Shown here: positions 1 through 7,171 of the stretch, piece by piece
How the letters are laid out: each line of letters starts with the position of its first letter
How positions within the stretch are numbered: the stretch's first letter is position 1
Source: Candidatus Iainarchaeum sp.
Lineage (GTDB): Archaea > Iainarchaeota > Iainarchaeia > Iainarchaeales > JAAZKV01
Direction: 5' to 3'
Length of the DNA: 29,060 bases
Assembly (NCBI GenBank): GCA_018691995.1
Contig: JABHJM010000065.1
Span: 1-29,060 of the forward strand
Translations under genes and position numbers: made by a program
Notes under the pieces: model-generated
What the model was told of the DNA's origin: nothing
Databases searched by the model: none
What the model saw: the letters and a program-made list of their open reading frames with translations, nothing else

Positions 1-374
1 ATAAGAACAAATTTGATTTGATTGTTGTAAATCTTGTAAATGGAGATATGGTTGGACATACTGGAAAAAGAAAAGCAATAACAAAAGCACTTTTTGAAGT
101 TGACAAAGCTCTTGAAAAAATAGTTTCTACTGGCCTAAAAAAGGATTATAACTTATTTGTCTTTGCCGATCATGGTAATGCAGAAGATCATTCTGCTAAA
201 TGGGCAACAAGCCATACTATTAACCCAGTAAAATTTATTGTTGTTTCAAATAACCCTTTATTACAAAAAACAAAATTAAAAAAAGGAAAAAACCTTTGTG
301 ACATTGCACCAACTGTTTTGAAAGTAATGGGTATAAAAAAACCAAAAGAAATGAATGGAACAAGTATTATCTAA
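1..374 (+). CDS. gpmI: 2,3-bisphosphoglycerate-independent phosphoglycerate mutase, C-terminal part
   Basis: This is the 3' end of a gene that enters from the left edge; the frame is open from base 3 and no start is inside the window. The enzyme interconverts 3- and 2-phosphoglycerate in glycolysis and gluconeogenesis. The visible part has DMVGHTG, FADHGNAE and the C-terminal run DIAPTVLKVMG...PKEMNG, the hallmarks of the metal-binding phosphatase core of the alkaline-phosphatase superfamily. The Asp/His pair in ADHGN and the His in DMVGHTG are metal or active-site ligands in the family. The order and spacing of these motifs fit the bacterial GpmI form better than the archaeal ApgM form. About 120 of the usual 510 residues are present. 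A TTG at 18 is in frame but internal. pyrG follows after 80 bp with its own TATA box, so the two are probably separate transcripts. Confidence 0.9.
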   Translation, partial: KNKFDLIVVNLVNGDMVGHTGKRKAITKALFEVDKALEKIVSTGLKKDYNLFVFADHGNAEDHSAKWATSHTINPVKFIVVSNNPLLQKTKLKKGKNLCDIAPTVLKVMGIKKPKEMNGTSII

Positions 375-409
375 AAAAATAATCTACTACATAACTTTTT
401 TTGGTAAAG

Positions 410-417
410 TATTTATA
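410..417 (+). promoter_or_regulatory. TATA box of pyrG
   Basis: TATTTATA lies in the 80-bp gap after gpmI. Archaeal initiation about 26 bp downstream would fall near 440, leaving a leader of some 15 nt that holds GGTG motifs before the ATG at 455. The motif resembles the promoter elements at 8143-8159 and 12315-12331 (shared TTTATACTA). Inferred from spacing only. Confidence 0.5.
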
Positions 418-454
418 CTATTGAGTAGTTATTACTACAAGGTGTTGGGTGAGT

Positions 455-2053
455 ATGACAAAATTCATTATAGTGACTGGTGGAGTTCTTAGCGGACTAG
501 GAAAAGGAATTTTAACCGCAAGTATTGGTAATCTTATTTCACAAGGTAAAACTTGTGCAACAATAAAATGTGACGGGTATCTAAATGTTGATCCAGGGAC
601 AATGAACCCAGTTGAGCACGGAGAAGTATTTGTACTTGATGATGGGACAGAGTGTGATATGGACTTTGGACATTATGAAAGGTTTGTTGGAGTAACCTCA
701 AAGGGAGATTGGAACTTAACTATGGGAAAAATATTCCAATCAATTCTTGAAAAAGAAAGACATGGTAATTTTTTAGGAAAAACAGTACAATTTGTTCCGC
801 ATGTTACTGATGAGATAAAGGGCCGAATTTATGCAATTGCTAAAGAAGAAAGAGCAGATATTATATTTATTGAAATTGGCGGAACAATAGGTGATCTTGA
901 AAATGGATTGTACCTTGAAGCAATGCGTCAACTTGCATGGGAACAAGGACAAGACAATGCAATGTTTGTACACCTCTCATACGTTCCAATTCCAACCGGA
1001 GTAAATGAACAAAAATCAAAACCCACTCAAATGAGTGTAAAACTACTAAATGAAATTGGAATTCAACCAGATGTTGTAGTTTGTCGATGTAGTGAATATC
1101 TAACTCCTGCAATTAGGAGAAAAATTTCGTTATTTTGTAATCTTCCAGAAGAAAATGTTCTAACTGGGGTTGATGTTGATAGCGTTTATTTAATTCCTGG
1201 AGAGTTACGAAAACAAGGGATGGAAAAAATAATTGAAAACAAAATGAGAATGAAATTTAAATGTAGTGATTGTTCTACTTGGGATTCTTTAGCAAAAAAA
1301 ATGTGTAATGGTCATAAAAAAAGGGTAAAAATTGGAATTTGTGGAAAGTACACTGCATTAGGGGATTCATATGCCTCAGTTGTTGAAGCATTAAGGCATT
1401 CTTCAGCAAATTTAGATATTGGCATGGATATCGAAATGATTGATACTGAAAAAATTGAAAAAGGAGAAAAAGTTGAAAACGTTGTTGGAGAGCTTGATGG
1501 AGTAATTGTTCCTGGTGGATTTGGAAATCGAGGTTGGGAAGGAAAAATTGAAGTTATTCGTTATGCAAGAGAAAACAATATGCCCTTTCTAGGGATATGT
1601 TTAGGATTACAAGCAGCAGTTGCAGAATTTAGTAGAAATGTTTGTGGGTTGGCTGATGCAAACTCAACAGAAATGAATCCAAAAACAAAAAACAAAGTTA
1701 TTACATTGATGGATGAACAACAATCAGTGGTTGATATGGGTGGAACAATGCGACTTGGTGCATATGAGGCAAATTTAGCTGAGGGAATTATTTCAAAACT
1801 TTATAATAGTAAAAAAGTAAGTGAAAGACACAGACACAGGTATGAAGTAAATCCAGATTATCACAAAGTTTTAGCAGAGAAGGGACTTGTTATAAGTGGA
1901 CTTTCTCCAAGTAAAACTTTAGCAGAATTTATTGAATTACCTAAGCATAAATATTTTGTAGCAACCCAAGCACATCCTGAGCTTAAGTCAAAACTTGAGA
2001 AACCAGCGCCATTATTTTATGGTTTGGTAAAAGCTGCGAGTGAAGGAAAATGA
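455..2053 (+). CDS. pyrG: CTP synthase (glutamine-hydrolysing)
   Basis: Makes CTP from UTP, ATP and glutamine, the last step of pyrimidine nucleotide synthesis. The N-terminal amidoligase domain starts MTKFIIVTGGVLSGLGKG, with the P-loop-like GGVxSGLGKG, then YLNVDPGTMNP and GHYERF, which bind nucleotide and Mg. The C-terminal class I glutaminase domain has PGGFGNRG, the nucleophile Cys382 in LGICLGLQ, and His507/Glu509 in QAHPEL, so the triad is intact. At 532 residues it has the family's usual length. A GTG at 449 is also in frame, but the ATG at 455 gives the conserved MTK start and follows GGGTGAG directly. The linker between domains has two extra cysteines (KCSDC). The stop overlaps the next start by 4 bp (ATGA), so the CYTH-like gene is translationally coupled. 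Confidence 0.97.
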   Translation: MTKFIIVTGGVLSGLGKGILTASIGNLISQGKTCATIKCDGYLNVDPGTMNPVEHGEVFVLDDGTECDMDFGHYERFVGVTSKGDWNLTMGKIFQSILEKERHGNFLGKTVQFVPHVTDEIKGRIYAIAKEERADIIFIEIGGTIGDLENGLYLEAMRQLAWEQGQDNAMFVHLSYVPIPTGVNEQKSKPTQMSVKLLNEIGIQPDVVVCRCSEYLTPAIRRKISLFCNLPEENVLTGVDVDSVYLIPGELRKQGMEKIIENKMRMKFKCSDCSTWDSLAKKMCNGHKKRVKIGICGKYTALGDSYASVVEALRHSSANLDIGMDIEMIDTEKIEKGEKVENVVGELDGVIVPGGFGNRGWEGKIEVIRYARENNMPFLGICLGLQAAVAEFSRNVCGLADANSTEMNPKTKNKVITLMDEQQSVVDMGGTMRLGAYEANLAEGIISKLYNSKKVSERHRHRYEVNPDYHKVLAEKGLVISGLSPSKTLAEFIELPKHKYFVATQAHPELKSKLEKPAPLFYGLVKAASEGK

Positions 2054-2577
2054 TTGAGCTTGAAAAAACTTATTTGATAAAAGAATTGCCTGATTTAACT
2101 AATTGTAAATACAAAGAAATGCTTGATATTTATATTCCAAAAGCAATTAATCATGCCCCTATTAGAATTCGAAAAAATGGGGAAGAGTATGAATTAACAA
2201 AAAAAGAACTTCCTAGTGATGGCGATCCTTCAAAATTAATTGAACAAACAATTAATTTAACAAAAGAAGAATTTGATTCTTTGGAAAAGGAAATTTCTGG
2301 AAGAAGGGTTCATAAAAAAAGATATTTATTTGATTATGACGGTCGAGTTGCTGAAATCGATGTATTCAAAGATGAGTTAGATGGTTTAGTTTTGGTTGAT
2401 TTTGAATTTGAAAAAGAAGAAGAGCAAGAAGCCTTTGAAATGCCAGAATTTTGTTTGATTGATATAACTGTAGAAGAATTTATTGCTGGGGGAATGCTTT
2501 GTGGAAAGAACTATTCTGACATTGAAGCCGATCTGGATAGGTTTAATTATAAAAAGATTGATACTAAATTGTTGTGA
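2050..2577 (+). CDS. CYTH-domain protein (triphosphate tunnel metalloenzyme-like)
   Basis: The protein opens with MIELEKTYLIKELP, which resembles the EIERKFLV opening of CYTH enzymes (class IV adenylate cyclases, thiamine triphosphatases, inorganic triphosphatases). These bind a triphosphate and divalent metal inside an eight-strand tunnel. Further alternating basic and acidic strands fit the fold: APIRIRKNG, the run RRVHKKRY, then DYDGRVAEIDVFKDELDGLVLVDFEFE and PEFCLIDITVEEF. The two Glu of the ExExK signature are present (E3, E5), but the Lys is Thr at residue 7, with a Lys one place earlier, so activity is uncertain. It starts inside the last codons of pyrG. Family placement is from motif pattern; the substrate is unknown. 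Confidence 0.7.
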   Translation: MIELEKTYLIKELPDLTNCKYKEMLDIYIPKAINHAPIRIRKNGEEYELTKKELPSDGDPSKLIEQTINLTKEEFDSLEKEISGRRVHKKRYLFDYDGRVAEIDVFKDELDGLVLVDFEFEKEEEQEAFEMPEFCLIDITVEEFIAGGMLCGKNYSDIEADLDRFNYKKIDTKLL

Positions 2578-2582
2578 TTAAA

Positions 2583-2723
2583 ATGATGGAACAAATGGCA
2601 CTAAATTATTTCAGAGGTCTTGATGAAGAGGAAAAAAAGGCCCTAATTAAGAAGATTTTTGACTCTTTAAGTGATAAAGAAAAGCTTGAAATAGCTAAAC
2701 TACTAACCAAAGAAATGGACTAA
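2583..2723 (+). CDS. 46-residue acidic/basic helical microprotein, unknown
   Basis: A short ORF starting 5 bp after the CYTH-like gene. The product is MMEQMALNYFRGLDEEEKKALIKKIFDSLSDKEKLEIAKLLTKEMD, given here in parts: MMEQMALNYFRGLDEEEKK, then ALIKKIFDSLSDKEKLEIA, then KLLTKEMD. The heptad-like spacing of Leu/Ile and the charged faces suggest two amphipathic helices (about 4-25 and 30-45). There are no Cys residues and no membrane segment. Two ATGs stand in tandem at 2583 and 2586. Its place directly behind pyrG and the CYTH gene suggests one operon. I do not recognise a family. Coding status rests on the tight spacing, protein-like composition and the stop just before the next promoter. 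Confidence 0.55.
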   Translation: MMEQMALNYFRGLDEEEKKALIKKIFDSLSDKEKLEIAKLLTKEMD

Positions 2724-2746
2724 TTTTTGGAACGGTCTAAGAATCC

Positions 2747-2754
2747 TTTATAAA
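2747..2754 (+). promoter_or_regulatory. TATA box of the eL41-like gene
   Basis: TTTATAAA preceded by purines (AAGAATCC), in the gap after the microprotein gene. Initiation is expected near 2777, giving a leader of about 35 nt that contains two GGTGA motifs (2791 and 2804). Confidence 0.55.
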
Positions 2755-2812
2755 GCTTTGCCATTATTTCTTCATTATACCTTACTAATTGGTGAGCATT
2801 AAAGGTGAAATA

Positions 2813-2944
2813 TTGTCTAAGAGATCAAGAGATACAAGCAGATTCAAAAAAACCAAAGCACGACAGCGTTGGAAATGGACAAAGAAAAAGCAAAAGCGTA
2901 GAAAACGAAAAAAACGATATTTAAGAAAAAGAGCTAGACAGTGA
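2813..2944 (+). CDS. rpl41e: Large-subunit ribosomal protein eL41-like
   Basis: A 43-residue, extremely basic protein. The segment RWKWTKKKQKRRKRKKR matches the archaeal/eukaryotic eL41 pattern RWKWxKKRxRRLKRxRRK, a single helix that bridges the ribosomal subunits. eL41 is usually 25-37 residues; this one has about 18 extra N-terminal residues rich in Ser, Arg and Lys. The start is a TTG at 2813 with GGTGA (2804-2808) at the right distance. A GTG at 2792 is also in frame and would add seven residues. It has its own TATA box and is followed by T-rich DNA at the convergent boundary with the LemA-type gene. The family call is by eye and could be wrong for so short and biased a protein. Confidence 0.7.
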   Translation: MSKRSRDTSRFKKTKARQRWKWTKKKQKRRKRKKRYLRKRARQ

Positions 2945-2955
2945 TTAAACTCACT

Positions 2956-3022
2956 GTTGCTATATTTAGCAAAAACAAATTATTTTATTTTTCTTAGTGG
3001 AAACTATTGTTTTATAGTTTCC
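2956..3022. terminator. Two hairpins at a convergent gene boundary
   Basis: Between the eL41-like gene and the stop of the minus-strand LemA gene lie two perfect inverted repeats: TTGCTA-TATT-TAGCAA (2956-2971) and GGAAACTAT-N6-ATAGTTTCC (2999-3022). A T-rich run (2980-2993) separates them. The second hairpin includes the LemA-gene stop. T-runs after a gene are the usual archaeal termination signal; the hairpins may stabilise the 3' ends. Confidence 0.45.
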
Positions 3023-4433
3023 AAAGATCTTTTTCATTTAAATGTTTAAAGTTTTTAAAAACACTATTTGGAAACTTATTCAAAGCAATATTGTATTTAG
3101 TAGCAGTTTTGTTGTAGAACTTTCTCGAGTCAGAAATATTATTTTCAATTTCTTCAAGATCTTTCATTAATCTATTAAAATTCTTTGAAGAAGAAAGTGT
3201 TGGATATGCTTCTTTTCTAAAAAGAATTGCTCGCAGTTTAAGATCAGCTTTATAAAAATCTTTTAACTTTTCTTTAGTTAAATTCTTTTCAATTTCAATT
3301 CTTGTATTGGTTATCTCTTCCAAAACTTTTTTTTCAAATTTTGAACTTGCTTTAACAACATTAACCAATTTTGGAATTAAATTATTTCTCAGTTTTAGTT
3401 GAATATCAATATTTTTTTCGGAATTATTGCATCTTTCTTCAAGCATCACAAGTCTGTTATGGGTTCCAATAATCCAACGTATTGTAATAATGGCTAATGC
3501 AACTATGAACGTGGGAAGCATGTATATTTCAAAAGTAACTGCTCTAAAAAATGAAAGCACAAAAAATCCAAAAAGTAATCCAATAACTAAAATAATATTT
3601 GAATAACTATATATTTCTGATCCATCTCCAAAACTGTTTAAATATTCAGATTTACTTTTTTTTGTAATAATTAAAGGATAACTTTCTGATTCAGCAATAA
3701 CTTCTTCTCCCTTTTCCTTGTGAACAAATCCAGAAAGAAACACGTTTGTTCCTTCCAAAAGATGATATTCTGTGTGGCGAACGTTTGCCCCCGTAGAGTA
3801 TGGGATAAAACCAAACAATTTTGAAGAGGTGATTCTTCTTGAATGATATGCTCCGCGAGTACATTCAATTTCACTAAATGGAAAATTTTTGATTTCTCTA
3901 TTTGTTTTTGTTGGAGAGTAAATACTTCCAAGAATTTTGTCAATGTTTCTTGGATCGACTTTAATGTTTCCTTGGGAGTCACTAATTGAAAAATCAATAT
4001 ATTTAATTGTGTTTTTTATAACTTTCCAATGACTGCCATTTTCTGATTTGATTTCTTTTTCTTTAATATAATGGTAATAAACACATTTATTTTTGGTATA
4101 TGGACTTGTTAGTAAAGATTCATTTGCAATTATTTTTCCATATAATTGAATTGGATAATTAAAATGTGCTTTTGCGCTTGAAACAATTGGAAGCTTTTCA
4201 ATTCTAAAAAGTAAAGCATCAAGTCTTGCATGTTTTCTTGTTTCATGGATTGTTGCAATTAATAATGATAAAAATAATATAATTGTAATAATTATTGATG
4301 CGTTTGCCGATCTAAAAAGAGTTACTCCAAAAATTCCGAGGAGTATTATTTGAACCAAAAAAAGAGCAACAGTTTTAACAATAATTGCAGTAGTCATATA
4401 GGCTCTTGGATATTTATTGTATGAATTTGGCAT
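3012..4433 (-). CDS. GIDE-LemA fusion membrane protein
   Basis: A 473-residue protein. Residues about 15-40 and 45-62 form two hydrophobic segments. Residues about 80-260 look like a GIDE/BAM domain, the membrane-side domain of MUL1-type E3 ligases and of many prokaryotic proteins, with LYGKIIANESLLTSP and KCVYYHYIKEKE near its start. Two more membrane segments follow (about 278-297, 305-323). Residues 325-470 are a LemA domain, with HNRLVMLEERCNNS and IDIQLKLRNNLIPKLVNVV, then long coiled-coil helices. LemA has no settled enzymatic role and is linked to envelope stress and membrane remodelling. No RING domain is present, so ubiquitin ligase activity is not implied. It lies 31 bp downstream of the UbiA-family gene on the same strand, probably cotranscribed. 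Confidence 0.85.
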   Translation of the reverse strand: MPNSYNKYPRAYMTTAIIVKTVALFLVQIILLGIFGVTLFRSANASIIITIILFLSLLIATIHETRKHARLDALLFRIEKLPIVSSAKAHFNYPIQLYGKIIANESLLTSPYTKNKCVYYHYIKEKEIKSENGSHWKVIKNTIKYIDFSISDSQGNIKVDPRNIDKILGSIYSPTKTNREIKNFPFSEIECTRGAYHSRRITSSKLFGFIPYSTGANVRHTEYHLLEGTNVFLSGFVHKEKGEEVIAESESYPLIITKKSKSEYLNSFGDGSEIYSYSNIILVIGLLFGFFVLSFFRAVTFEIYMLPTFIVALAIITIRWIIGTHNRLVMLEERCNNSEKNIDIQLKLRNNLIPKLVNVVKASSKFEKKVLEEITNTRIEIEKNLTKEKLKDFYKADLKLRAILFRKEAYPTLSSSKNFNRLMKDLEEIENNISDSRKFYNKTATKYNIALNKFPNSVFKNFKHLNEKDLWKL

Positions 4434-4464
4434 ATAATAGAACTAATTTAGAACTATTTATTCT

Positions 4465-5454
4465 TTATGGTAGGATAAAAAAGATGATTGCATTTCCTAA
4501 AATAAAAGCAACATTCATTCCATACAAAATTCGGTAACTATTTTTCAAATCAGCTTTTTGTGGACTAATAATTGCATTTCTAAGTGAAGGTATTGCTAGT
4601 ACAACAATTGCAACAATGATTATTGCTCCAAAGTACTGGGGTGGAAGAAAACCAATTGCACCAATTTTAAAAAATCCATTTACTAAAAGTCCAAAATAAG
4701 AAAGAATCGCAATTCCCATTACTCCATAAGCAACTCCTTTAACATATTTTTCAGGAAAGCTAGCAACAGTGCTTTTCATTTTTAATTTCTTATCATGTCC
4801 CTTTGAAAATAATCGATATAGCGTATATCCACTAAATTGAATTCCAATAACAAACAAAACTGGAAGGATTGGAAAAGGAGTTGTTGCAACCATCATTGCT
4901 GGAACAAATAAAACAATCCCAGAAAAATATCTAAAGAATGGATTAATCATTGAACCAGAAATAATATCAAAATATTTTCTACTTTTTAGTCTCCAAGGTT
5001 TTGTTGTATAAAATAATTGGTTAGCAAGCATTGCTAGCAAACATATTACTAAGAATAAATTGCTTAGTGCAAATGCAATTACAAATGAAATTACTAGTAA
5101 AACTAAAGAAAACCCAAGTCCTTGTTTTGGGGATACTTTCCCACTTGGGATTGGTCTAAATTTTTTCCTTTCATGTTTTGCATCTATTTTCCAATCAGTA
5201 TAATCATTTAGTGCATAAAGTGAACTCCACAAAAAAGCAACTGATATAAAACCTGCAATAAAAATAAAAATGTTAAATGTGATAGAAATCTCAGCGTTGA
5301 GTGGTAGGTAAATATAATATACCATCAAAGCTGCCAAGGTCATATTGAGTAATGTTTTACTCCACTCGATTGGTCGTCCAAGTTCAGCTAAACCATGTAA
5401 TTTTTCTTTTAAACAAAAATTTTGTTTTGCTTTAATTTTTCTTTTTGTTGGCAT
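4465..5454 (-). CDS. UbiA-family prenyltransferase, phosphoribosyl-decaprenol-synthase-like
   Basis: An integral membrane protein of 329 residues with about eight hydrophobic helices. The first Asp-rich motif is NDYTDWKIDAKHERKKFRPI at residues 83-102, which binds the Mg-diphosphate. UbiA enzymes move an isoprenoid chain onto an acceptor or, in one branch, a phosphoribosyl group onto a polyprenyl phosphate. The motif with KHERKKFRPIPSG, and a later region GYTLYRLFSKGHDKKLKMK-STVASFPEKY, look most like the phosphoribosyl branch (decaprenyl-phosphate phosphoribosyltransferase, source of lipid-linked pentose in mycobacteria). An archaeal digeranylgeranylglyceryl phosphate synthase role is the main alternative. 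It is divergent from the methyltransferase across a 50-bp gap and begins a likely two-gene operon. Confidence 0.8.
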   Translation of the reverse strand: MPTKRKIKAKQNFCLKEKLHGLAELGRPIEWSKTLLNMTLAALMVYYIYLPLNAEISITFNIFIFIAGFISVAFLWSSLYALNDYTDWKIDAKHERKKFRPIPSGKVSPKQGLGFSLVLLVISFVIAFALSNLFLVICLLAMLANQLFYTTKPWRLKSRKYFDIISGSMINPFFRYFSGIVLFVPAMMVATTPFPILPVLFVIGIQFSGYTLYRLFSKGHDKKLKMKSTVASFPEKYVKGVAYGVMGIAILSYFGLLVNGFFKIGAIGFLPPQYFGAIIIVAIVVLAIPSLRNAIISPQKADLKNSYRILYGMNVAFILGNAIIFFILP

Positions 5455-5475
5455 AATAATGAAAGAGATTATTTC

Positions 5476-5483
5476 TTTTTAAA
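5476..5483. promoter_or_regulatory. Symmetric TATA element shared by two divergent genes
   Basis: TTTTTAAA, with the palindrome TTTAAA centred at 5480/5481, is the only strong TATA-like element in the 50-bp gap. Its centre is about 25 bp from the ATG at 5505 (+) and about 27 bp from the ATG at 5454 (-), the archaeal distance to a transcription start in both directions. Both genes would then be leaderless. Confidence 0.45.
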
Positions 5484-5504
5484 GTTGTTGTACTCATTTT
5501 TATC

Positions 5505-6155
5505 ATGCAAAGGGACGCGAATCAAAAGATAACAAAACGAACTGATAATCAAGAGTTTTATTATGATTCATTAGCTGGAAAACTCTTGGGTAGTAAAGCA
5601 CGCGAAGCATTAATTGTTAAAGAAATAAAAAAAACAAAAAAGAATCAGATTTTTCTCGAAGTTGGCTGTGCACAAGGATATTACTTAAGTAAAGCATTAA
5701 AACGTACAAAAAAGGTTTTTGGAATTGACGTTATTGCGTCATTTATTAATATTGCAAAAAAGACTGGGGCAAAAGTAAGTGTTGCAAGTGCAACAAAATT
5801 GCCATTTAAAAATAATTCAATGGATATTGTTCTTTGCACAGAAACACTTGAACACATCAAACAATGGGAAAAAGCAGTAAGTGAAATAAAGAGAGTGCTA
5901 AAACCACATGGGCGTGCAATAATTACTGTTCCACTTGAAAAGTCCTTTTTTTGGAAATTATTTTCAATAATTTACAATCCTGAAAAAACAAGAGGGCATG
6001 TAAGTTTAGTGACTGCAACTGATATTGAAAAAGAATTTGCTCCAATGAAAATAAAAAAGAAACAATTTATTCAAACCTCGTCAATAACACTTAATAAAAT
6101 TCTTCCTCGAAGTGAAAAAATTAGCATGTATGCTTTCTTTATTTTTCAAAAATAG
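5505..6155 (+). CDS. Class I SAM-dependent methyltransferase (Methyltransf_11 type)
   Basis: A 216-residue soluble protein with a Rossmann methyltransferase fold. Motif I is LEVGCAQG (51-58), which contacts SAM. Asp75 at the end of the second strand (VFGIDV) would bind the ribose hydroxyls. SVASATKLPF and SMDIVLCTETLEHI are the motif II/post-II region typical of the UbiE/Methyltransf_11 group, and LKPHGRAIITVP is motif III. The acceptor cannot be told from sequence; small molecules, lipids and glycans are all known for this family. Being divergent from a UbiA-family lipid enzyme hints at a lipid or lipid-linked substrate, but that is only context. The transcript is probably leaderless from the shared TATA element. 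Confidence 0.85.
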   Translation: MQRDANQKITKRTDNQEFYYDSLAGKLLGSKAREALIVKEIKKTKKNQIFLEVGCAQGYYLSKALKRTKKVFGIDVIASFINIAKKTGAKVSVASATKLPFKNNSMDIVLCTETLEHIKQWEKAVSEIKRVLKPHGRAIITVPLEKSFFWKLFSIIYNPEKTRGHVSLVTATDIEKEFAPMKIKKKQFIQTSSITLNKILPRSEKISMYAFFIFQK

Positions 6156-6209
6156 GGCTAATTTTCCTAATTTAATAAGCTTTTTATACTGGGGTGTTGT
6201 TATTTTTTA

Positions 6210-6776
6210 ATGCCTAAAAAGTTTAAAATGAAGGATCTATTAATTGGAGAAAACACGATTTCTGTTGTTGTTGCGGATGCGCATAATTATTTAGAAGAAA
6301 CAGCATCTGTTATTAAAGAATTAACTACTAAAAATGGAATTCCTGGAGTTTATGTAACTTTGAACAAACCTTATAAAACAATAAAGAAAAAATTTGATGA
6401 AAATGGAGTTAATACAAAAATGCTTATTTTCATTGATGCTATTTCTGCAGAGGCTGGAAAGGTAGAAAAAGAAGCAGGGTGTGTTTATGTTCAAACTCCA
6501 AAAAGTTTGAGTGATATGAGTATTGCAATTGGGGAAGCGGTTAAAGCAATTCCTTCAGAAAGAAAATTTGTTTTTTTTGATTCACTGACAACTTTGTTAG
6601 TGTATAACAAAGCCCACAGTGTTCTCCGGTTTACTCACTTTTTAACAAATAAGATGAGGTCTTGGGATGTTGATGGGGTAATACTTTCACTTGATAGTGA
6701 TATTAATAGTGATATTTTTCAGCAAATAGTTTTGTTTGCTGATAATACAGTTAATTTGTCAAAAGGGGGTAAGTAA
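6210..6776 (+). CDS. RecA/KaiC-fold protein without a Walker A motif
   Basis: A 188-residue protein resembling the core of KaiC/RadA-like ATPases. SVVVADAHNYLEETASVIKEL sits where the P-loop strand and helix should be but has no GxxxxGKT. MLIFIDAIS and KFVFFDSLTTLLVYN match the later strands, the second being the Walker B-type strand that in KaiC reads like VVIDSLTALL. GVILSLDSD and IVLFADNTVNL follow. Nucleotide hydrolysis is unlikely; such inactive paralogues are common in archaea and are thought to be signalling or scaffold proteins. TTTTTATA at 6181-6188 sits 25 bp before the ATG, so the transcript may be leaderless. The membrane-protein gene that follows is only 2 bp away, so the two products probably act together. 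Confidence 0.65.
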   Translation: MPKKFKMKDLLIGENTISVVVADAHNYLEETASVIKELTTKNGIPGVYVTLNKPYKTIKKKFDENGVNTKMLIFIDAISAEAGKVEKEAGCVYVQTPKSLSDMSIAIGEAVKAIPSERKFVFFDSLTTLLVYNKAHSVLRFTHFLTNKMRSWDVDGVILSLDSDINSDIFQQIVLFADNTVNLSKGGK

Positions 6777-6778
6777 AA

Positions 6779-7150
6779 ATGGAATTTGGAGTAAGTGCAA
6801 TGGTTGCACTCATAATTGTGTTGATGGGATTTCTTTCAATTCTTTTAATTCATTCTGCAAGACGAGATCTTACTGATGGTCATTTTAAAGAATTAATCAC
6901 TTGGATGCTGGTTACCGTTCTTGTAAGTGGTTTTCCGTATGCAGTTTGGACTTTTTTGATTGAAACAAAATTATTAGTTCTTTCTGATCCAATTTGGAAT
7001 CAAATAGTTGCGGGAATATTTGTCCTACTATTTTTTGGTTTTATTTTAAGGACTGCAGTAACAGCAAGAATACTTGGAAAATCTGTTAGTTTCAAAAATG
7101 AAACAAAAGAAATTGCTGAAGAAATGAAAAAATTAAAGAAGTCAAAATAA
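6779..7150 (+). CDS. Small membrane protein, three predicted helices, unknown
   Basis: 123 residues. Three hydrophobic segments are visible: about 5-26 (ALIIVLMGFLSILLI), 41-66 (WMLVTVLVSGFPYAVWTFLI) and 73-98 (WNQIVAGIFVLLFFGFILR). A short charged loop follows the first, and the tail is a basic helix ending KEIAEEMKKLKKSK, probably cytoplasmic. The gene begins 2 bp after the RecA-fold gene, so the two form a tight pair; the membrane protein may anchor its partner. No family recognised. Its stop codon lies in the loop of the terminator hairpin. Confidence 0.7.
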   Translation: MEFGVSAMVALIIVLMGFLSILLIHSARRDLTDGHFKELITWMLVTVLVSGFPYAVWTFLIETKLLVLSDPIWNQIVAGIFVLLFFGFILRTAVTARILGKSVSFKNETKEIAEEMKKLKKSK

Positions 7151-7171
7151 TGACTTCTTTTAACTTTTTTT
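7135..7171. terminator. Bidirectional hairpin terminator
   Basis: A perfect 10-bp stem AAAGAAGTCA-N6-TGACTTCTTT (7135-7160) carries the TAA of the upstream gene in its loop. On the + strand it is followed by a run of nine T (7165-7173) and on the other side by A-rich DNA, so it could serve both the + gene and the convergent minus-strand gene. Confidence 0.6.

Noticed and set aside
449..454. GTG start for pyrG
   Set aside because: The ATG at 455 gives the conserved MTK opening and a better spaced ribosome site.
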